Assembly (NCBI RefSeq): GCF_000006565.2
Contig: NC_031473.1
Span: forward strand, 3,202,134 to 3,266,133
Source: Toxoplasma gondii ME49
Lineage: Eukaryota; Apicomplexa; Conoidasida; Eucoccidiorida; Sarcocystidae
Reading direction: 5' to 3'
Length of the DNA: 64,000 nt
A program made the position numbers and the translations under genes. This document shows positions 11,791-24,549 of the stretch, piece after piece; position 1 is the stretch's first letter, and each line of letters opens with the position of its first letter. Under the pieces are notes generated by a model, which saw nothing but the letters and a program-made list of their open reading frames with translations, was not told the origin of the DNA and ran no database searches.

Positions 11791-14700
11791 TATGCAAGCG
11801 CAGGTATAGTGCATCTGTATGCCCCATTCGCGTCGATGGGTGTTCATGCCTCGATAGAAGAGCTGGAAAGATGCACAACTGACTCTGAGGAAGAAACAAT
11901 TCGACACAGACTCGCTAGGACGCGCAAACTCACACACATATACAACCACATTCAGCAACGCGCACATGCACCCCAGGCACCGTAGCACTGACCATCGTCA
12001 ATTTGTGCTCTGAAGAAGAGGCCATGACTTCTTCGTCGGCCTCGAGGTTCTTTTTCTCCTTTTTGACGAACTCCTCGTAGGTCGTGACCTTCGCAGCAGG
12101 GTCGAGGACATCGAGAGAAGCGTCATTTTCTGCAGCTTCCGGAGTCGGCTCGGGATCCTCTTCGAGACCCGCACGTTTCAGCCGTTCCTTCTGAATTAAG
12201 GTCTTCTTCAAGTTTGCGCGACGGTCTTCGTCGTCGTCGGGCGCCAGGATCTCCGCGTGTCGGAATTCGTCAAACGGCCACAACTGCGGGCTGTACGGAC
12301 CGCGCACTGGCGGGGGCACCTCGCCTTCGTCGTATGGCTCCAGCTCTGGCGAAAAAGATCCGTCCGCGTTCGGATTCACGTCTTTCTCCACACTGCGAGC
12401 AACCTTGATCGCATCTTGTCTGAAGACAAACAAAGTACCTGGGAGGAGGGAACATAGGAGAAACGCGGACTCTCCACGTCTTCAGTCTCTCTGTGTTAAT
12501 ACAGTCGATGCAACATATATTCTGCGGTCTCCGAGAGCAAAAAAGCCTTTGCTCCGGACCTCTAAAACTTTTTGCCTCTGTTCGCCTCTGCGGGAAAAAG
12601 AGAGCTTACTTGATCTGCTGCGCACGAGCGAGCTTCCGCGCATCTGCCTCCTCGAGCAAAAGTCCTTCAAGTTCTTCGCCCTTTGCCCGAGCTGCTTTCG
12701 CTTCTTCTTCTTCCTTGAGAGCCTTTTCTCTCGCCATCTCGCGCTCAGCATCCGCGGCAGACTGCGTCATCATATGCCACGTCTGCAGGCATACGGCGCG
12801 AGCCTGAAAAGAGGAAAACACCCCAAACGAGTGGATGGCTTTACACGTTGGACAGACACGAGCAACGCTTCACCTCCGGGTGACACGAGAGAGCCGCCCC
12901 GAGGATGAATTGCTCCCACTGCAGACCATGCGCACGAACACGTGGAAGCTACACTGCACACAGGCATACAATCATGCGCGGGAAGGAGAACAGGTGAAGC
13001 GGCGTACATCTCAGACAAGCCGCCTTCGCGTACGAGCACGACAGAAACACGAGCTCCACACCGCACAGACAAGACACATGAAAACTTCGGACAAGGAACC
13101 CAGGTCGTCAGAGGCATGGACATCCATGCCTGGCTCTCGGCTTCTCAGCAAGAGGCTCTCAGACTTCAACGAGGAAAGGAAAGCAAATCATCCTTCACGT
13201 GGGTTTCGAGCTGTGAGTACACCTCAAGTTCAACAACACGATCGAGACGGGGAACAAACATGGAACTGCAAGGTGGTTTAAAAATCCAGTTTCCGCGAAA
13301 ACAACTCCATCTGGTCTCTGCCACTTGCCCTCATGCAATCCTTTGCGTTCACGTTGCTAAAACCCAAATCGAATAAAAAAGAGTCACTACAGATCCTAGG
13401 ATACCGAATATGATTCCAGTTATTTTGATGCACAGATTCCCAAGGTCTTAATAAACGGTGTACACCGCCACACCACTAAACTGCTTAAAAGACATCTGCG
13501 TTTTTTCCTTTCCCTAGTCTTCCTTACTCGGAAGGACGGGATCTTGTTGAGGATGCCTTCCCAGTAGGCGACATCGATGTCCTCCTCCTCGAACTTGGAC
13601 CGAATTTGCGCCTCCAACTCATCGAGTTCAGCGGCGGACTTCCCTCCCAGAAGTCCTTCGACTTCGTGAGCGACACTCAAAACGATTCCTGTGTCTGCGT
13701 CGCGAATTTGCGGACAGACGGTGTCTGCAAGTTGCGCTGCAGCTTCAGCAGCCATCTGCGGCGAACTGTTTCTCGCTAGCTGGTCCAGCACATCTTTCCG
13801 CTTCTTGGCGCGTTCCAGCGCCTCGCGCGCCAAGACCAATAAACTCTTCCAGAAATCCTGGAAATCTGCGTCGACAACCGTCGTGTCCACGTCGATGTGC
13901 AACTTCACGTCCGCAATCAAATCCTCCAACATCGCAACCGTCACCGCTGGAGACAAAGCACAGCACAGGGTGCGAAAACACGGGGAAGATGGCCACGACA
14001 GCGGGAACGCCAGGTGTTTGAAGTGTATGCGAGGTCGCCGCCGCACACACGATCGAAGGGCAAGAAACGTATCCCCGTCATGTATTTACGCAATGTTACT
14101 AACCTAATTGCCAGCCGTCTCGAGTGACACCTCCCCGTAAGCTGTACATCCTTTGACAAATGCATAAAAACGTAAGATCTCGAAACGTTTGCATTGTTGT
14201 ATCTCCATTTGTCGACGTATCTTTATCACTCGTCAGCTCATACACAAGCACCTGACGTTTTTCCTGCATGAGACTTACGTTCATTTTTGTAGGTTTCAAG
14301 AACCTCATGAGGCGGGCCGGGGAGAACATCCATTTTCTCGAACCGTTCTCCTTTGATGATTCGCAGCCCCTTGACGATCAAATCGATTAGCTGAGCACGG
14401 TTTTGCTCCAAGCGAATTTCAGTTTTCTTCAGTTGATTCGAGCGATGGAAAAGTTCCTCTTTCTGTGCGTACTCCTCATAGTGCTCTCGTTCCTTCTCTC
14501 TCTGCAGCTCTTCCCGCTGCTGCTGCATCAACTCCTCTTCCTTCTCTCGCTCTTCACGACGACGCTTCACATTCTCGATTTCTTGCTGAAAATACACAAA
14601 CACACACGTCCACAGTCACCGCATGTGGATGCGAGTTCTGGACTGCAGGCAAGCACAAAGGCAATGTCCCTCGGTAAACGCAACAGCTGGCAACTGAGAC

Positions 14701-16239
14701 TTCGAAACGCGTCCACTCGTGGGAAGGAAAACACAGACGGATGGCGAGAAATCGACACTTAGACTCTAGCTCACAGAAAACAATGTGGACACAAAACAGC
14801 AAAAAACAGCGAACGGGTCCGAAAAAAGAGAAAAGAAGCAGCGAACAGCAAGGAGCAGGAGCGTCTCGATTGGCATCAGCCTCCAAAATGTCCGTCAGTA
14901 AACATCCGGCTCTAACATATGTGCTTTGTGATTGAGAGTTCATCATACAAACCAGACGCGCTCCTCTCGCTCAAGACTTAACCCCACAACAAAGACGTAC
15001 AGTGCACACATACTTGACCGCATGTGCATACATGTACAAGAACACACACATGTACGCAAGCATATGAACAAACATGGAGAGAGATGCTTAGATATCGGAG
15101 ACTCCGCGATACAGGCATACACAGATCAACACGAGAGCACATAGGCATCGACGCGCATAAGTATATTTGTGAAACGCCCTGGCACGACGGAACAAGAGAG
15201 TGTTTGAAAACGTACAACTTTGCTCTTCGAGCTGTGGATGAGAGCAGCCACTGTAGTCTTCCCCTTTTGCCCTGCAGCTTGGAGGAGTTGATTTTTTTTC
15301 TTCCACACAAAAGGTTCAGCAAGCAACCGATCTCCGAACGGATTGTTCGTGTTGCTGTATCCAAAGTGTTCGTGCAGAAGCTTCTGTCTCTCCTCCTGTA
15401 GACAGGACAAGAAAACAAATCACCACCATATCGCAAACGCAGCAAACCTGCTTGATGCGCAAACCTTTCCTCATATACGCCATTGCCCCCGTTGGTAGCA
15501 TGACGCATGTACAGTCGACGTCTTTTTACAGACACAAAGACACTTGCATGCGTGCGTCTATACAGATGCGCGTCTAGCTGTGCTCGATTATCTCGTCCAA
15601 ATAATGGGTGTCGTCTGCCTTTTCGTTTCAGAGGAATATCCTGTCAACTTACTCGCAGCTGCTTCACGGTCATCGCCGGCTTCCCAGACGGAGGCGCTCT
15701 GAAACCCGCCACTTCAGCTTGGCTGAGAACAACACGAAGAAAAAGTACAGACGACGCGATCAACGAGACACGCAGAGAACGCGTAAACGAAAAAAGAGTG
15801 GAACGATGCGTCGCGAAGATTCAAACAATACTGCACATCGCTCTACGTGTTTTTCTGCAACTACCCTTTAGACGATCAAGGGTGAAACGGGGACTTTAGC
15901 GCACGACGCAGACACAAATGAGAGGTGGAAAGATATACACAGAAGAAGAGTACCGCAACACTCCTCCGACGGCAATCTACTCGAGAATCAGTTTTGACGA
16001 ATAACCTGACCAACAAACAGCTACTCACAAACATGCATGCGCGCACGTATATATATTCACTTTCATTAAGCTGTATACATTAACGAATACGCATATGTGG
16101 CTGTGGTAAATAAGAGTGGAGGGGAACTGTGAGAATCTCCACACGACACGCACCTTGGATTTCGCGCTTCCCTTATCCTGTCCGGGGAAGGGGATCGGCT
16201 GCTGCCGGAGCCGTCGTGCTTCCTTCGCTTTTTCCCCAT
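11274..16239 (-). CDS. CACTIN: cactin, spliceosome-associated protein (8 exons)
   Basis: Cactin is a conserved nuclear protein that associates with the spliceosome and is needed for faithful splicing; in flies it was first found as a partner of the IkB protein Cactus. The exon model on the minus strand is 16239-16154, 15722-15653, 15395-15216, 14585-14279, 13946-13528, 12803-12610, 12419-11993 and 11657-11274. All phases agree and it encodes 688 residues. Exon 3 holds the HFGYSNTNNPFGD motif. Exon 4 is a Glu/Arg coiled coil leading into the mid domain. Exon 5 continues the mid domain (DADFQDFWKSL). The last exon is the near-invariant C-terminal domain, with YRPRKPRFFNRVKTGYSWNK, PPPKVVQGYKFNIFYPDLID and RFHAGPPYEDIAFKI, ending in YIYRR. 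The N-terminus starts MGKKRRK and has only a short Arg/Ser-rich stretch. The donor of exon 3 (gtacgt at 15215) is the least certain junction. Confidence 0.95.
11756..11787. repeat. (TA)n microsatellite in cactin intron 7
   Basis: Alternating TA for about 32 bases lies inside the last intron of the cactin gene, which spans 11658-11992. It is a simple repeat with no sign of a function. Confidence 0.97.
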
Positions 16240-19227
16240 CTTGCCACTGCGGAAACTCTCAGAGAAACCTGATTGTTCGTCCGTCTGATAGACGCGAAAT
16301 TCTCTAACACGAGAAAGGCGTCTGGGCCATGGTCAACAGAGAATCTCAGGTGGAACAGGGAGAGAAGTCAATACCACGACTCAGGTCTCAATCTAAAGGA
16401 GCGTCGGAAAGGAGCCAAGGCAGCAAAGAAATGAAAAACACCACACGTGAAAGCAGAAAGGGGCTTTGTCTTTTAGAAACGGGTTTTCAAACCCGAAACT
16501 CACAGTGGGAAGACAGCCGTTTCTCCGTGGGGGGAAAGGCGTTCGAACGGCTGACGCCGAGCGACAGCACGGGAAATCCCCGACAAGAGAGCAAAAACAG
16601 CGACGGCGAAGTGTTCTTCTTTATAAAGAAGAAACCCCGGCGGCAACAAAAACAAAGAAACAAACGACTATCGGACTGAGTTGGGGTGGACCGGATCTTT
16701 CACTTCGAGTCTGAAGCAAATCCGTGCCGACCCGTGGGGACGAGGAAAACCCGAAAAACTTGGAATTAAACACCTCCCTATACAGCTGAAATTGCGTGGA
16801 AAAACCGGAGAAAGCAATCTTTTGCTTCCCATGCATTTATCTCTCCACAACGATACAGGGGGGCGAGCCGAGTGGGGAGGTTCAACTTGGACGGGGAGAG
16901 AGGCCGCTTCTCCGAATATCAGCCGTCTCGGGCGTTCGCGCGCACCAGCCGCAAAGAACATTCCCCGCACGGATTCTGAACTCACGAACGGGATTTTTAC
17001 ACAGACCCAAAACTGTGCAGAACATGGACGGTGTGTCTTGTTTTGTTTGCTCCTCATCTGCTTCCCCTGCCCGGAGGCAAGTCGCTGGTTTCGTACTTCC
17101 AGCAGCAGTTAAGCTTTCTAGCTGCGTTCCACAAAGAACGCCGGATCTAGTTGAAGTCCCGTTCCGCGACACAACCCATCAGTGTCGCTTCGGTCTCACG
17201 CAGCGTTCCCCTTTCGCCCCTTCAGGGGGCGTACTCAACCAACACAGAAACCAGATATTCACGTACACGCGCCTAGGTTTTGGGTCACAGCAATGTGTAC
17301 CGCCATGAATCGGCACATCAGTGCCTACCTTCGTGAGTCACCATGATCTCGCAGCACAGAGGTGTATTTATGGAGCTGGACCTCACAGTATGCATATAGA
17401 CACACAGATTGAGATGCGTAGATTGTTAAAGATGAAACCCATCAACACACATGCAACTGGACTTTGAATTAGGCATATGAACGCAAATAGATGGATCTGA
17501 CTAGAAGTTTGGAGACGGTACGCGGCAACACGCGTAGGAATGTGTCAACAACTGAGTTTGAAGCTACGGACGGATGCGCATCAACAGGACCACAGAACCG
17601 ATACAAACAATCGATGGTCGAAAGATTCGAGACATGCAGTTTGTCGAGTAAGCCGCAATGAGCCCGACTAAGGAGAAAAGAAGGTGGAAAGCTCCTCTCG
17701 AGGCTGAACCGCTGCAGAAAACCACATCCAGCTGAGTCAGATACGGGGTCTAACAAACAGCAATAGATGTTGAAAGGAGAGGGAGATATATATGCGGCTA
17801 AGGCAGCAGAAAGGCTGTCACGGAAACACAGAATCCGGCTTCGGAGAAAAACATGATACGGTGAGTTGACTGGAGGACCCAGGAAGCTGAAAAGGTTATT
17901 TACGCGTCGGACACGCAGCTCGAGGCACCGCTGAGAGTAGCGTCTACACGAGGCAGCGATCCAGCTGATCCAGTGACTGTCGAAAGGAACAAGAGATCAA
18001 AACGAATGTGGAAATCATGCTTAAGCGGCGCTCCGAGAAAGTGGCAGTCGCTTCTTCCCTGCCTCGTGCAACTACCGCTCTTCGTTCTTCCGTCCTGTGC
18101 TTCTCAAAAACCTACGCATTTAGACCACCACGTGTGTGTTTGTCTCTACCCATTCTAAAACAACATCGAACAAGATCTACAACATATATATACATATAGT
18201 TTTATGCTTGTGACCCCACACACTGAGAAGTGTCTGTCGCTTTGCTTTCCCCGTAGGCACCGGTCGAAAAGGACCGGAACCTGTGTTTCTGCACCGAGGG
18301 TGTACGCGAGACTCCTGGATACTCTGTGGAGACGAGAACACTCCGTGCAGTTGATATGGTCGCCAAGAGAAACAAAGTCGAACTTTTTGTCGGCAAACAA
18401 AGACGTCCACGATCTAAGCCTGTCGTCGTCGATTTCGTAGTGTATGTTCCTCAGAGAAAAGGCGGCAATAGAAACCGAGAGATCTCATTCTATTATGTGC
18501 ACCAGTGAGTCTCGCTTCATAGTCATCTGAGTGGCATATTGCATACCCTGAGTACGTGAAGGATAGATAAGGTTGCCGATATTTCAACAAGACAACGACC
18601 GTACCTCTAGATGAATCAGTATTCGAGAGGTTGTCGCCTCAATGTGGACGTTCCACCACGATGATGATACACGATCTTCCTACGACACTTCTGATTGAAA
18701 AAACGAAAAAAACTAAATACGGCCCACCTGCGATCACGGGACATCGCTTAGGTCTCTCTTCACTTTAAATCACGCACTCCACCGACGCATCCCCGCAATA
18801 AAACCGGTGTTTTCGGAGACGGCAAGGACTTGACAGACACTTGCTTCTTCTCATTTCGACTGTTGTTTCGCATTCTTTCCAATTAGAACTGTTGACATCT
18901 GCTTTTGCGCATACAGCCACCCGCAGTTTTTACAAGCACCGCATGCCCCTGGACAGATAATTCAGAATATGGTGGGCCTTACAGTTCAGCTCTTCTAGAA
19001 AAGCCTTTCTTTGATTCTTATGCCCTTGTCTTCAGAAGAAAACACACATTCAGAATGAATTCTCTCAGCCATTTTACCGACATCTGCCTCTCTCTTCGTC
19101 TCTGTGCGTTGAGTCAGAGCGCACTGTGTTCTTCGAGCTTCTCTCCAGACGCTTGTTCCGCGACACACTCTGCAACCAGAAAGAAACTCTTGTTCATCCC
19201 CATTCGTTGACTTCCACGTTCTGAGAA
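16240..19227. other. spacer between cactin and coatomer epsilon genes
   Basis: Both flanking genes are on the minus strand, so this 3 kb should hold the epsilon-COP 3' UTR on the right and the cactin promoter and 5' UTR on the left. Several open frames at 16329-17308 overlap on both strands without domains or coding-like splice chains. I see no gene, RNA or notable repeat. Confidence 0.55.
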
Positions 19228-22200
19228 TCAGAAAGAAACTGCTGCTGAAGGACTCGAGTTCTGCGGGACTCCTGCGTTGGCAAACGCCGCATGTAGTTCA
19301 CGCATTTTGACGACCATCGGGTGCGAAGGCGCGACGGCGCTCAGGCGTCTGTACACACAAAAAGTTTGCAGAGAAAGGGAAGCCTGTGGATTGCTCACCT
19401 CGGACATGCCGCAAGACATCGACATCAAAGAGGAGTTTCTGTAACTCGATCGCAGCTTTCCAAAATGTCACTTCGAACTTCACTTGAATCGCTTTGCGGC
19501 AGCGTGTCGGGGAAAGCGCTTTACCCGTCACACAAAGAGCACACCACAGTGACTTTTCGCTATCGATGTTGGAGTGGTTTTCTCAGAAAGAGACTCTTAT
19601 GAGGTAAATGGGGATGGATGTCTCGCCCACCAACGTGTTTTTCATGGCGATTTTTCTGAGAAAACAACTCCGCAGAAACAAGCGTCTCTCTTTCTCCTTT
19701 TTCTCGCTTGTTCCTTTGCACTTACTCGACGTAGAAATCAGCTTCTTGGTGCTTCTTCATGTTTCGACAGCAGCAAATCAAGTTGACCAAAGTGTCACAG
19801 TCTTGCGGAGCCTGACACAGAACACCAAAGAACCCTTAAGACAATTTACCGTTTCTTATCTCACTGAAAACCGACTACTCTTGGCAGCAAGGAAAGTCAG
19901 TGAAAGCGAACTCGAACTTGCGCATCTGAGACCAGTGCAACTCTCTTCTCATATTCGAGAGTGCATGCCCGGCGCACAGGTTGAACCTTGCCACTAGAGA
20001 GAGCGATCAGGCAAACAACATTCAGATCGAATCCCGTCCTCCCGAATCCAAAAATCCCCTCTGGAACATGACTTTTAGAACAAGACAGAAACATACCCCA
20101 CCACCGAGGAAAAATGCACCAGCGCGAGCAGTGACTTCCTCCTCTGACCCAGTCTCAGGAAAAGCCGCGCTTCAGAGAGTGATCGCTGGAAAAGACTGAG
20201 ATAATAAAAAGCTCTTTCTTCAACGCATGCGGCTCAAAACACGCGCTAGCGTCGACGAAACAAGGAAACCTACAGATACAAGCGAGGAAGAGGCGTTGCA
20301 TCGCATGCAAAACAAACAGCTCCATTACGCGTGAGGACGCGACAGAAGGGTTCTGTCCAGTCCACGAACGTTTTCAGGCAAAAAACTTGACTGCCATTGA
20401 ACTTCGTTCAATAGCTGCAACAGTGTGACTCAATCCTGTCCTTCGATCTTCATGCATTCGAATCCGACGCACTTGGCCGAAATTGAAATCCATCAAAAGG
20501 CAGAGAGCAACCTCCTTCCCTACCTGCTGGAAAGCCTTGAGCGCATCCTCGAGAGCGGTGTTCCACTCCCGTCGTTGAATGTTCGCCGCTGCTTTGCCTG
20601 CCACCAAGAGATGGAAACAAGGGATATTTCAGAAAAACTAAACCGAAGAGACGAGCAAAGCGATGTTTCAGGCGAGCCTAAAAAGGAGAGATAAAAAACG
20701 ATCTTTCAGAGGATTACCAAAATCACACAGAGGGAAGAGTGGTTAAACAGTGACCCCCAATATCAAAGCCAGCTCTGCATGGACATGTCCATAATGCAAA
20801 AAAGGGTGTTTCGTGTGAGCGATTGAGAAGAGAAGCGATTTCTGATCTCGCGGCGAAAACCCACATTTTTTTCTTTCCATTACCGTTCAAAAGAAGCGGC
20901 GAGACACACGGCAGGCCTGGAGTCTGACAGAGCATCTCGATGTCGCCCAAAGAGAGGTACGCCTCCTGGGGACTCCCTCCAACTGAACACAGAAGAACAT
21001 TCTCCGTATTACGCCTAGAACATCACCGATATGGAGTCACCTTAATGTTTAGGATATAGTGCAATTCAACACTTGTGGCTGAGAGAACTGTCTGGTCTCC
21101 AGCTCCGGTGAATCTTCTCTTTTCACGCGTTTCGCTTGCTTCGCGGACAACGCGTCAACAGCCGTGAAACGGAGAGAAGAAATGAAATCGCCGGACTCGT
21201 GAAAAAAGAAAGCCACAACACGGGACTCAGACGAAACAGCGAAACTCCAGTGTCACGCAGCTCTCTCAAAGTCGTCAAATGCACTTTGCATGCGCAGTTG
21301 TTGTCACTTCACGTGCATCGCAATTTGGCAGAGAGACACTTGACAACCGTAGCGACCTCTTCATCTAGACCTACACACACCCAAGCCGAAGTGGACATCT
21401 TTCTCCCTCTGTCTGTGCCTGCAACGAACTCGTGTGGCTCTCCTGTGAGAAACCTCGACCTCCTCCCTCCCTCGAAACAACCGACGTGGATAGGAGAGAC
21501 AGAGACACCAAGGACTGCATGCGCGCCTCACGTGTGTCGACGAGAGCAGTTGCCAACTTGCTGAGAGGTGCGTCGTCATTCTGGGCAGCCTGAAAAACAA
21601 GAACTCTCACCCACTTTGTGCTCATCGCTCTGAAATATCGGAAAACTCGGAGCTCTCCAGCTTAACAAAGACAAACGTTTTCTCTTCTTTGTCCCATCCG
21701 CCATAGATATATGTATGCGAAGAGACACGCACATCCACGGCATGCCACCTTTCCACTTCTGTGAATAAATCCACATTCACATACATATATACATACATAA
21801 ACATATGTGTGCATATATATATATATATATATGAAAAGACAGACTTGTCGGAAGCATAACAGCAAATGCATATACTACAAACTCGGTAAAGATGCATGCG
21901 AATAACTACGTAACTCTCGAGACAGAATAGAGAAGAGGAAATGTAATCCGTAACCGTCTCGACAGAAAGACCCTTCCCATCTAGCAATGCCGAGAAAGAT
22001 CATGTTTTCATTTCCTTCTCGCTGGCTGAGAAATTCGGGCGACATTCTGCTTTGTTGCACAGTAATATCGCAGGATTTGTGACCTGGCTTCCACGGCTAC
22101 AAGTCAAGTTGGATTTCACCAGTAGCGGAAAACTTCGAACAGATTCTCATCTACAATCATGAAGAGAAAACGCGTTCTCTCGCTCCTTACCACTTGGCGT

Positions 22201-24549
22201 GCTTCTTCTTCTGCCAAGTCTCCGCGGTTCATGAGGAGCAGAATCTGAAGTTTGAGAACTCGCCTAGAAAAACGAGGAACGGAAAAAAAGCAGGACTAAA
22301 ACCGCAGACAGCCAGTCGTCTGGGCTCCTTCCAATCATTGACTCTCAACATTTCTCGTTCCTTTTCACGTTTTCCTGGCTCCTCTTCCAGTTTCGAGCGC
22401 CCCCCACAGCTGCCTCCACCCATATTCTACTGGAGTGAAGGCGACCTCTGGCTTCAAAAAACAACCGCAACACGTGGTATCCTCCAAGAAGTCCATGAAT
22501 CAAAGAGGGCTCTGGAGAAAGGCGTTTGTAATGACTGGACCACCCCAGAAACTTCCTTGTCTCCACGGTAGCGCCAGTCCGAGGACGGCAGCGGTGTCTG
22601 TCTGGTCCTAAGGGCAACCAGTGAGCTAAGCAGACACGAGGGACTTGACACGCAATCCTAAATTTGTAGAAATGGCAAACAGATGAGATAGGAGATGGCG
22701 CTAGCACTTGGGATTCGACAAGACGCCTCTACAGACTTTGTGTACACATCGAAGACTGTTCGACAGTAGCATGTGTTCCGTAAAAACAGAGCGCGGAAAT
22801 TCCAGAACCGACGTTTCGAGAAAAAAAGACAAGACGGAGGAAAAAGAGAACAAGGTGGAAAAGACAAAAGAAGCGCAAAACACGATAGATACACATCAGG
22901 TAACAGTAGGTCTCTGAAAATAGGAAGAAGGGTCTGTGGTGTGAATCGAGCAGTGCATTCTCTCACAACAGGGCTTAGAGACTCGCGTACATTTCAAGGA
23001 GTTGAAGCTGCGAAGCAAACTGAAGAGCGTCTGAGAAATTGCCGAGCGCTGCAGCAGCCGAGGCTGCGAAGAAGACAGAGAAAGTATTCCCCTGCTCTTG
23101 CATCAAGGCACGAAGTTGGTGGTACAGAGTCAGTTGCTCTTGAGGAGACGCCTGCAAATAAAGACCACCGAAGCGCCATACGCCACGGAAAAAAGCAGAA
23201 ATACAGACGCGTACAGAGAAAGAAAGAAACGTAAAACGAAAGAGACCTACACAGCGACACAGAGATAGCACGATGGGACAGGTCAACATCGACGGCAGTC
23301 CTCTACGCATACTCAAGTCAACACACACATATACATATATATGCATATATATATATATATAGACATGCATGCATGTATACGAATATCGGTATACACATAG
23401 GTATGTACATGTATGCATCTGCACGTGCACGCATGAATGTGTGCATGCACGCATTTGTATGCAATACACGTGCAGCTGTAGAGAGTGGGAAAGCTGGGAG
23501 CTACGAAGAAGAAGCTTAGACTGGAAGAGTCCGCGAAAGGAGACAGTCGGGGACGGCGGGGATCGGCAGAGACAGATGAGCACAGTGCTCAAGATGAGAC
23601 GCTGTAGCGTCGCATGCTGGATTCACAAGGAGAGGGTGTTCTATGCGTCCAAGTGAGTCTGCAAATGCGGAGATGTGCCAGCTAGTCTCTCTGGTGTCCT
23701 CTTAACAGGTTGGTCGATGCGCCGTGGTCCTTACTGTGTCCAGGAACTGTATGTACACCGCGAGACTTCTCAGGAACGGATTTGGGCTAGCACTCATTGC
23801 TTGGACCTCGCTGGGGTCCACCTTGCCCTGCGTCTGGCGATTCTGCATGAGCCGACAGGCGTAAAGCATTCCTTCTTTCTCTTGTTGGGCGAGAGTCCCC
23901 GTCACGTGTGTGACGCCGCAGCGCGCGATGCACATGTCATAGAAGCCCACATAATACAGAGCCCGGCACTGCAGACAAAAGCAAGGCGATACCACAAAAG
24001 GACTTGCAAGAAAAAAAAGGAAAACGGCACCACACATCGACCTACACCTGAGTAGATATGCATAGTCACATCTACCTAAAAAAATGCATTCACGTGGGTG
24101 CGCTTCACTGAGTCGTGTGTACAACATCATCGGCGTGTGAAACGCATGCGCATCGATACGTCTTCCCAACCAAGCCCTTCGAAGCAGAAAATAGCTCTGT
24201 TCCCCGGCTGCAGTTTCTCGGGACTGGAGTTGGAGAGACGAAGTCGCGTTTGGAGTTGCGTGGGTCGCAGGAGAGAGGGTAAAACAGACACGATGCCTCC
24301 GAATATTGGGAGTGGGACGATCAGGAATCGAAGCTGACACGGAAAAATAGAGGAAACTCCGGTTGTGAGTGAACAAAGAGCAGTAAGGCATTGCCGCTCC
24401 TCGACTCTATCCTCGCTCCTGCATGAATACATTTCGGTGAAGTGTGTCTGCGCACGGTATACCACACACACTTGCATGCGTAGGTGTATCCAGTGCCGTT
24501 TGTTCAACGCATTAAACGCACTCACTTGAGAAAGTTCGTCTTCTTCCAT
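19228..24549 (-). CDS. COPE: coatomer subunit epsilon (9 exons)
   Basis: Epsilon-COP is the alpha-solenoid (TPR-like) subunit that stabilises alpha-COP in the COPI coat, which carries retrograde Golgi-to-ER traffic. The exon model is 24549-24526, 23968-23735, 23151-22991, 22263-22191, 21589-21532, 20982-20884, 20597-20524, 19811-19726 and 19348-19228. All phases agree and the 309-residue product is about the length of human epsilon-COP (308). Family landmarks, in order, are RALYYVGFYDMCIARC (first helix pair), the LQILLLMNRGDLAEEEARQV repeat, KLATALVDTLGGSPQEAYLS, CVSPLLLNGKAAANIQRREW, DTLVNLICCCRNM and the terminal SHPMVVKMRELHAAFA. The first exon encodes only MEEDELSQ. A second open stretch at about 19390-19480 looks exon-like but breaks the phase and is taken as intron. 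The gene lies head-to-tail upstream of cactin, 3 kb away, with no sign of shared regulation. Confidence 0.93.
21813..21832. repeat. (AT)n microsatellite in epsilon-COP intron 4
   Basis: A 20-base alternating AT run sits in a longer stretch of purine-pyrimidine alternation (acatatgtgtgcatatat) within the intron between the fourth and fifth exons. Confidence 0.95.
23331..23360. repeat. (AT)n and CATG-rich alternating tract in epsilon-COP intron 2
   Basis: An imperfect run of alternating AT with interspersed gcat is followed by a GCATGCATGTA-rich alternating purine-pyrimidine stretch reaching about 23465. It lies in the second intron of the epsilon-COP gene. Confidence 0.9.

Noticed and set aside
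19390..19480. Exon-like stretch between the last two epsilon-COP exons
   Set aside because: Including it breaks the reading phase. The exon at 19811-19726 (DTLVNLICCC) joins 19348-19228 in phase and matches the family, so this stretch is intronic.
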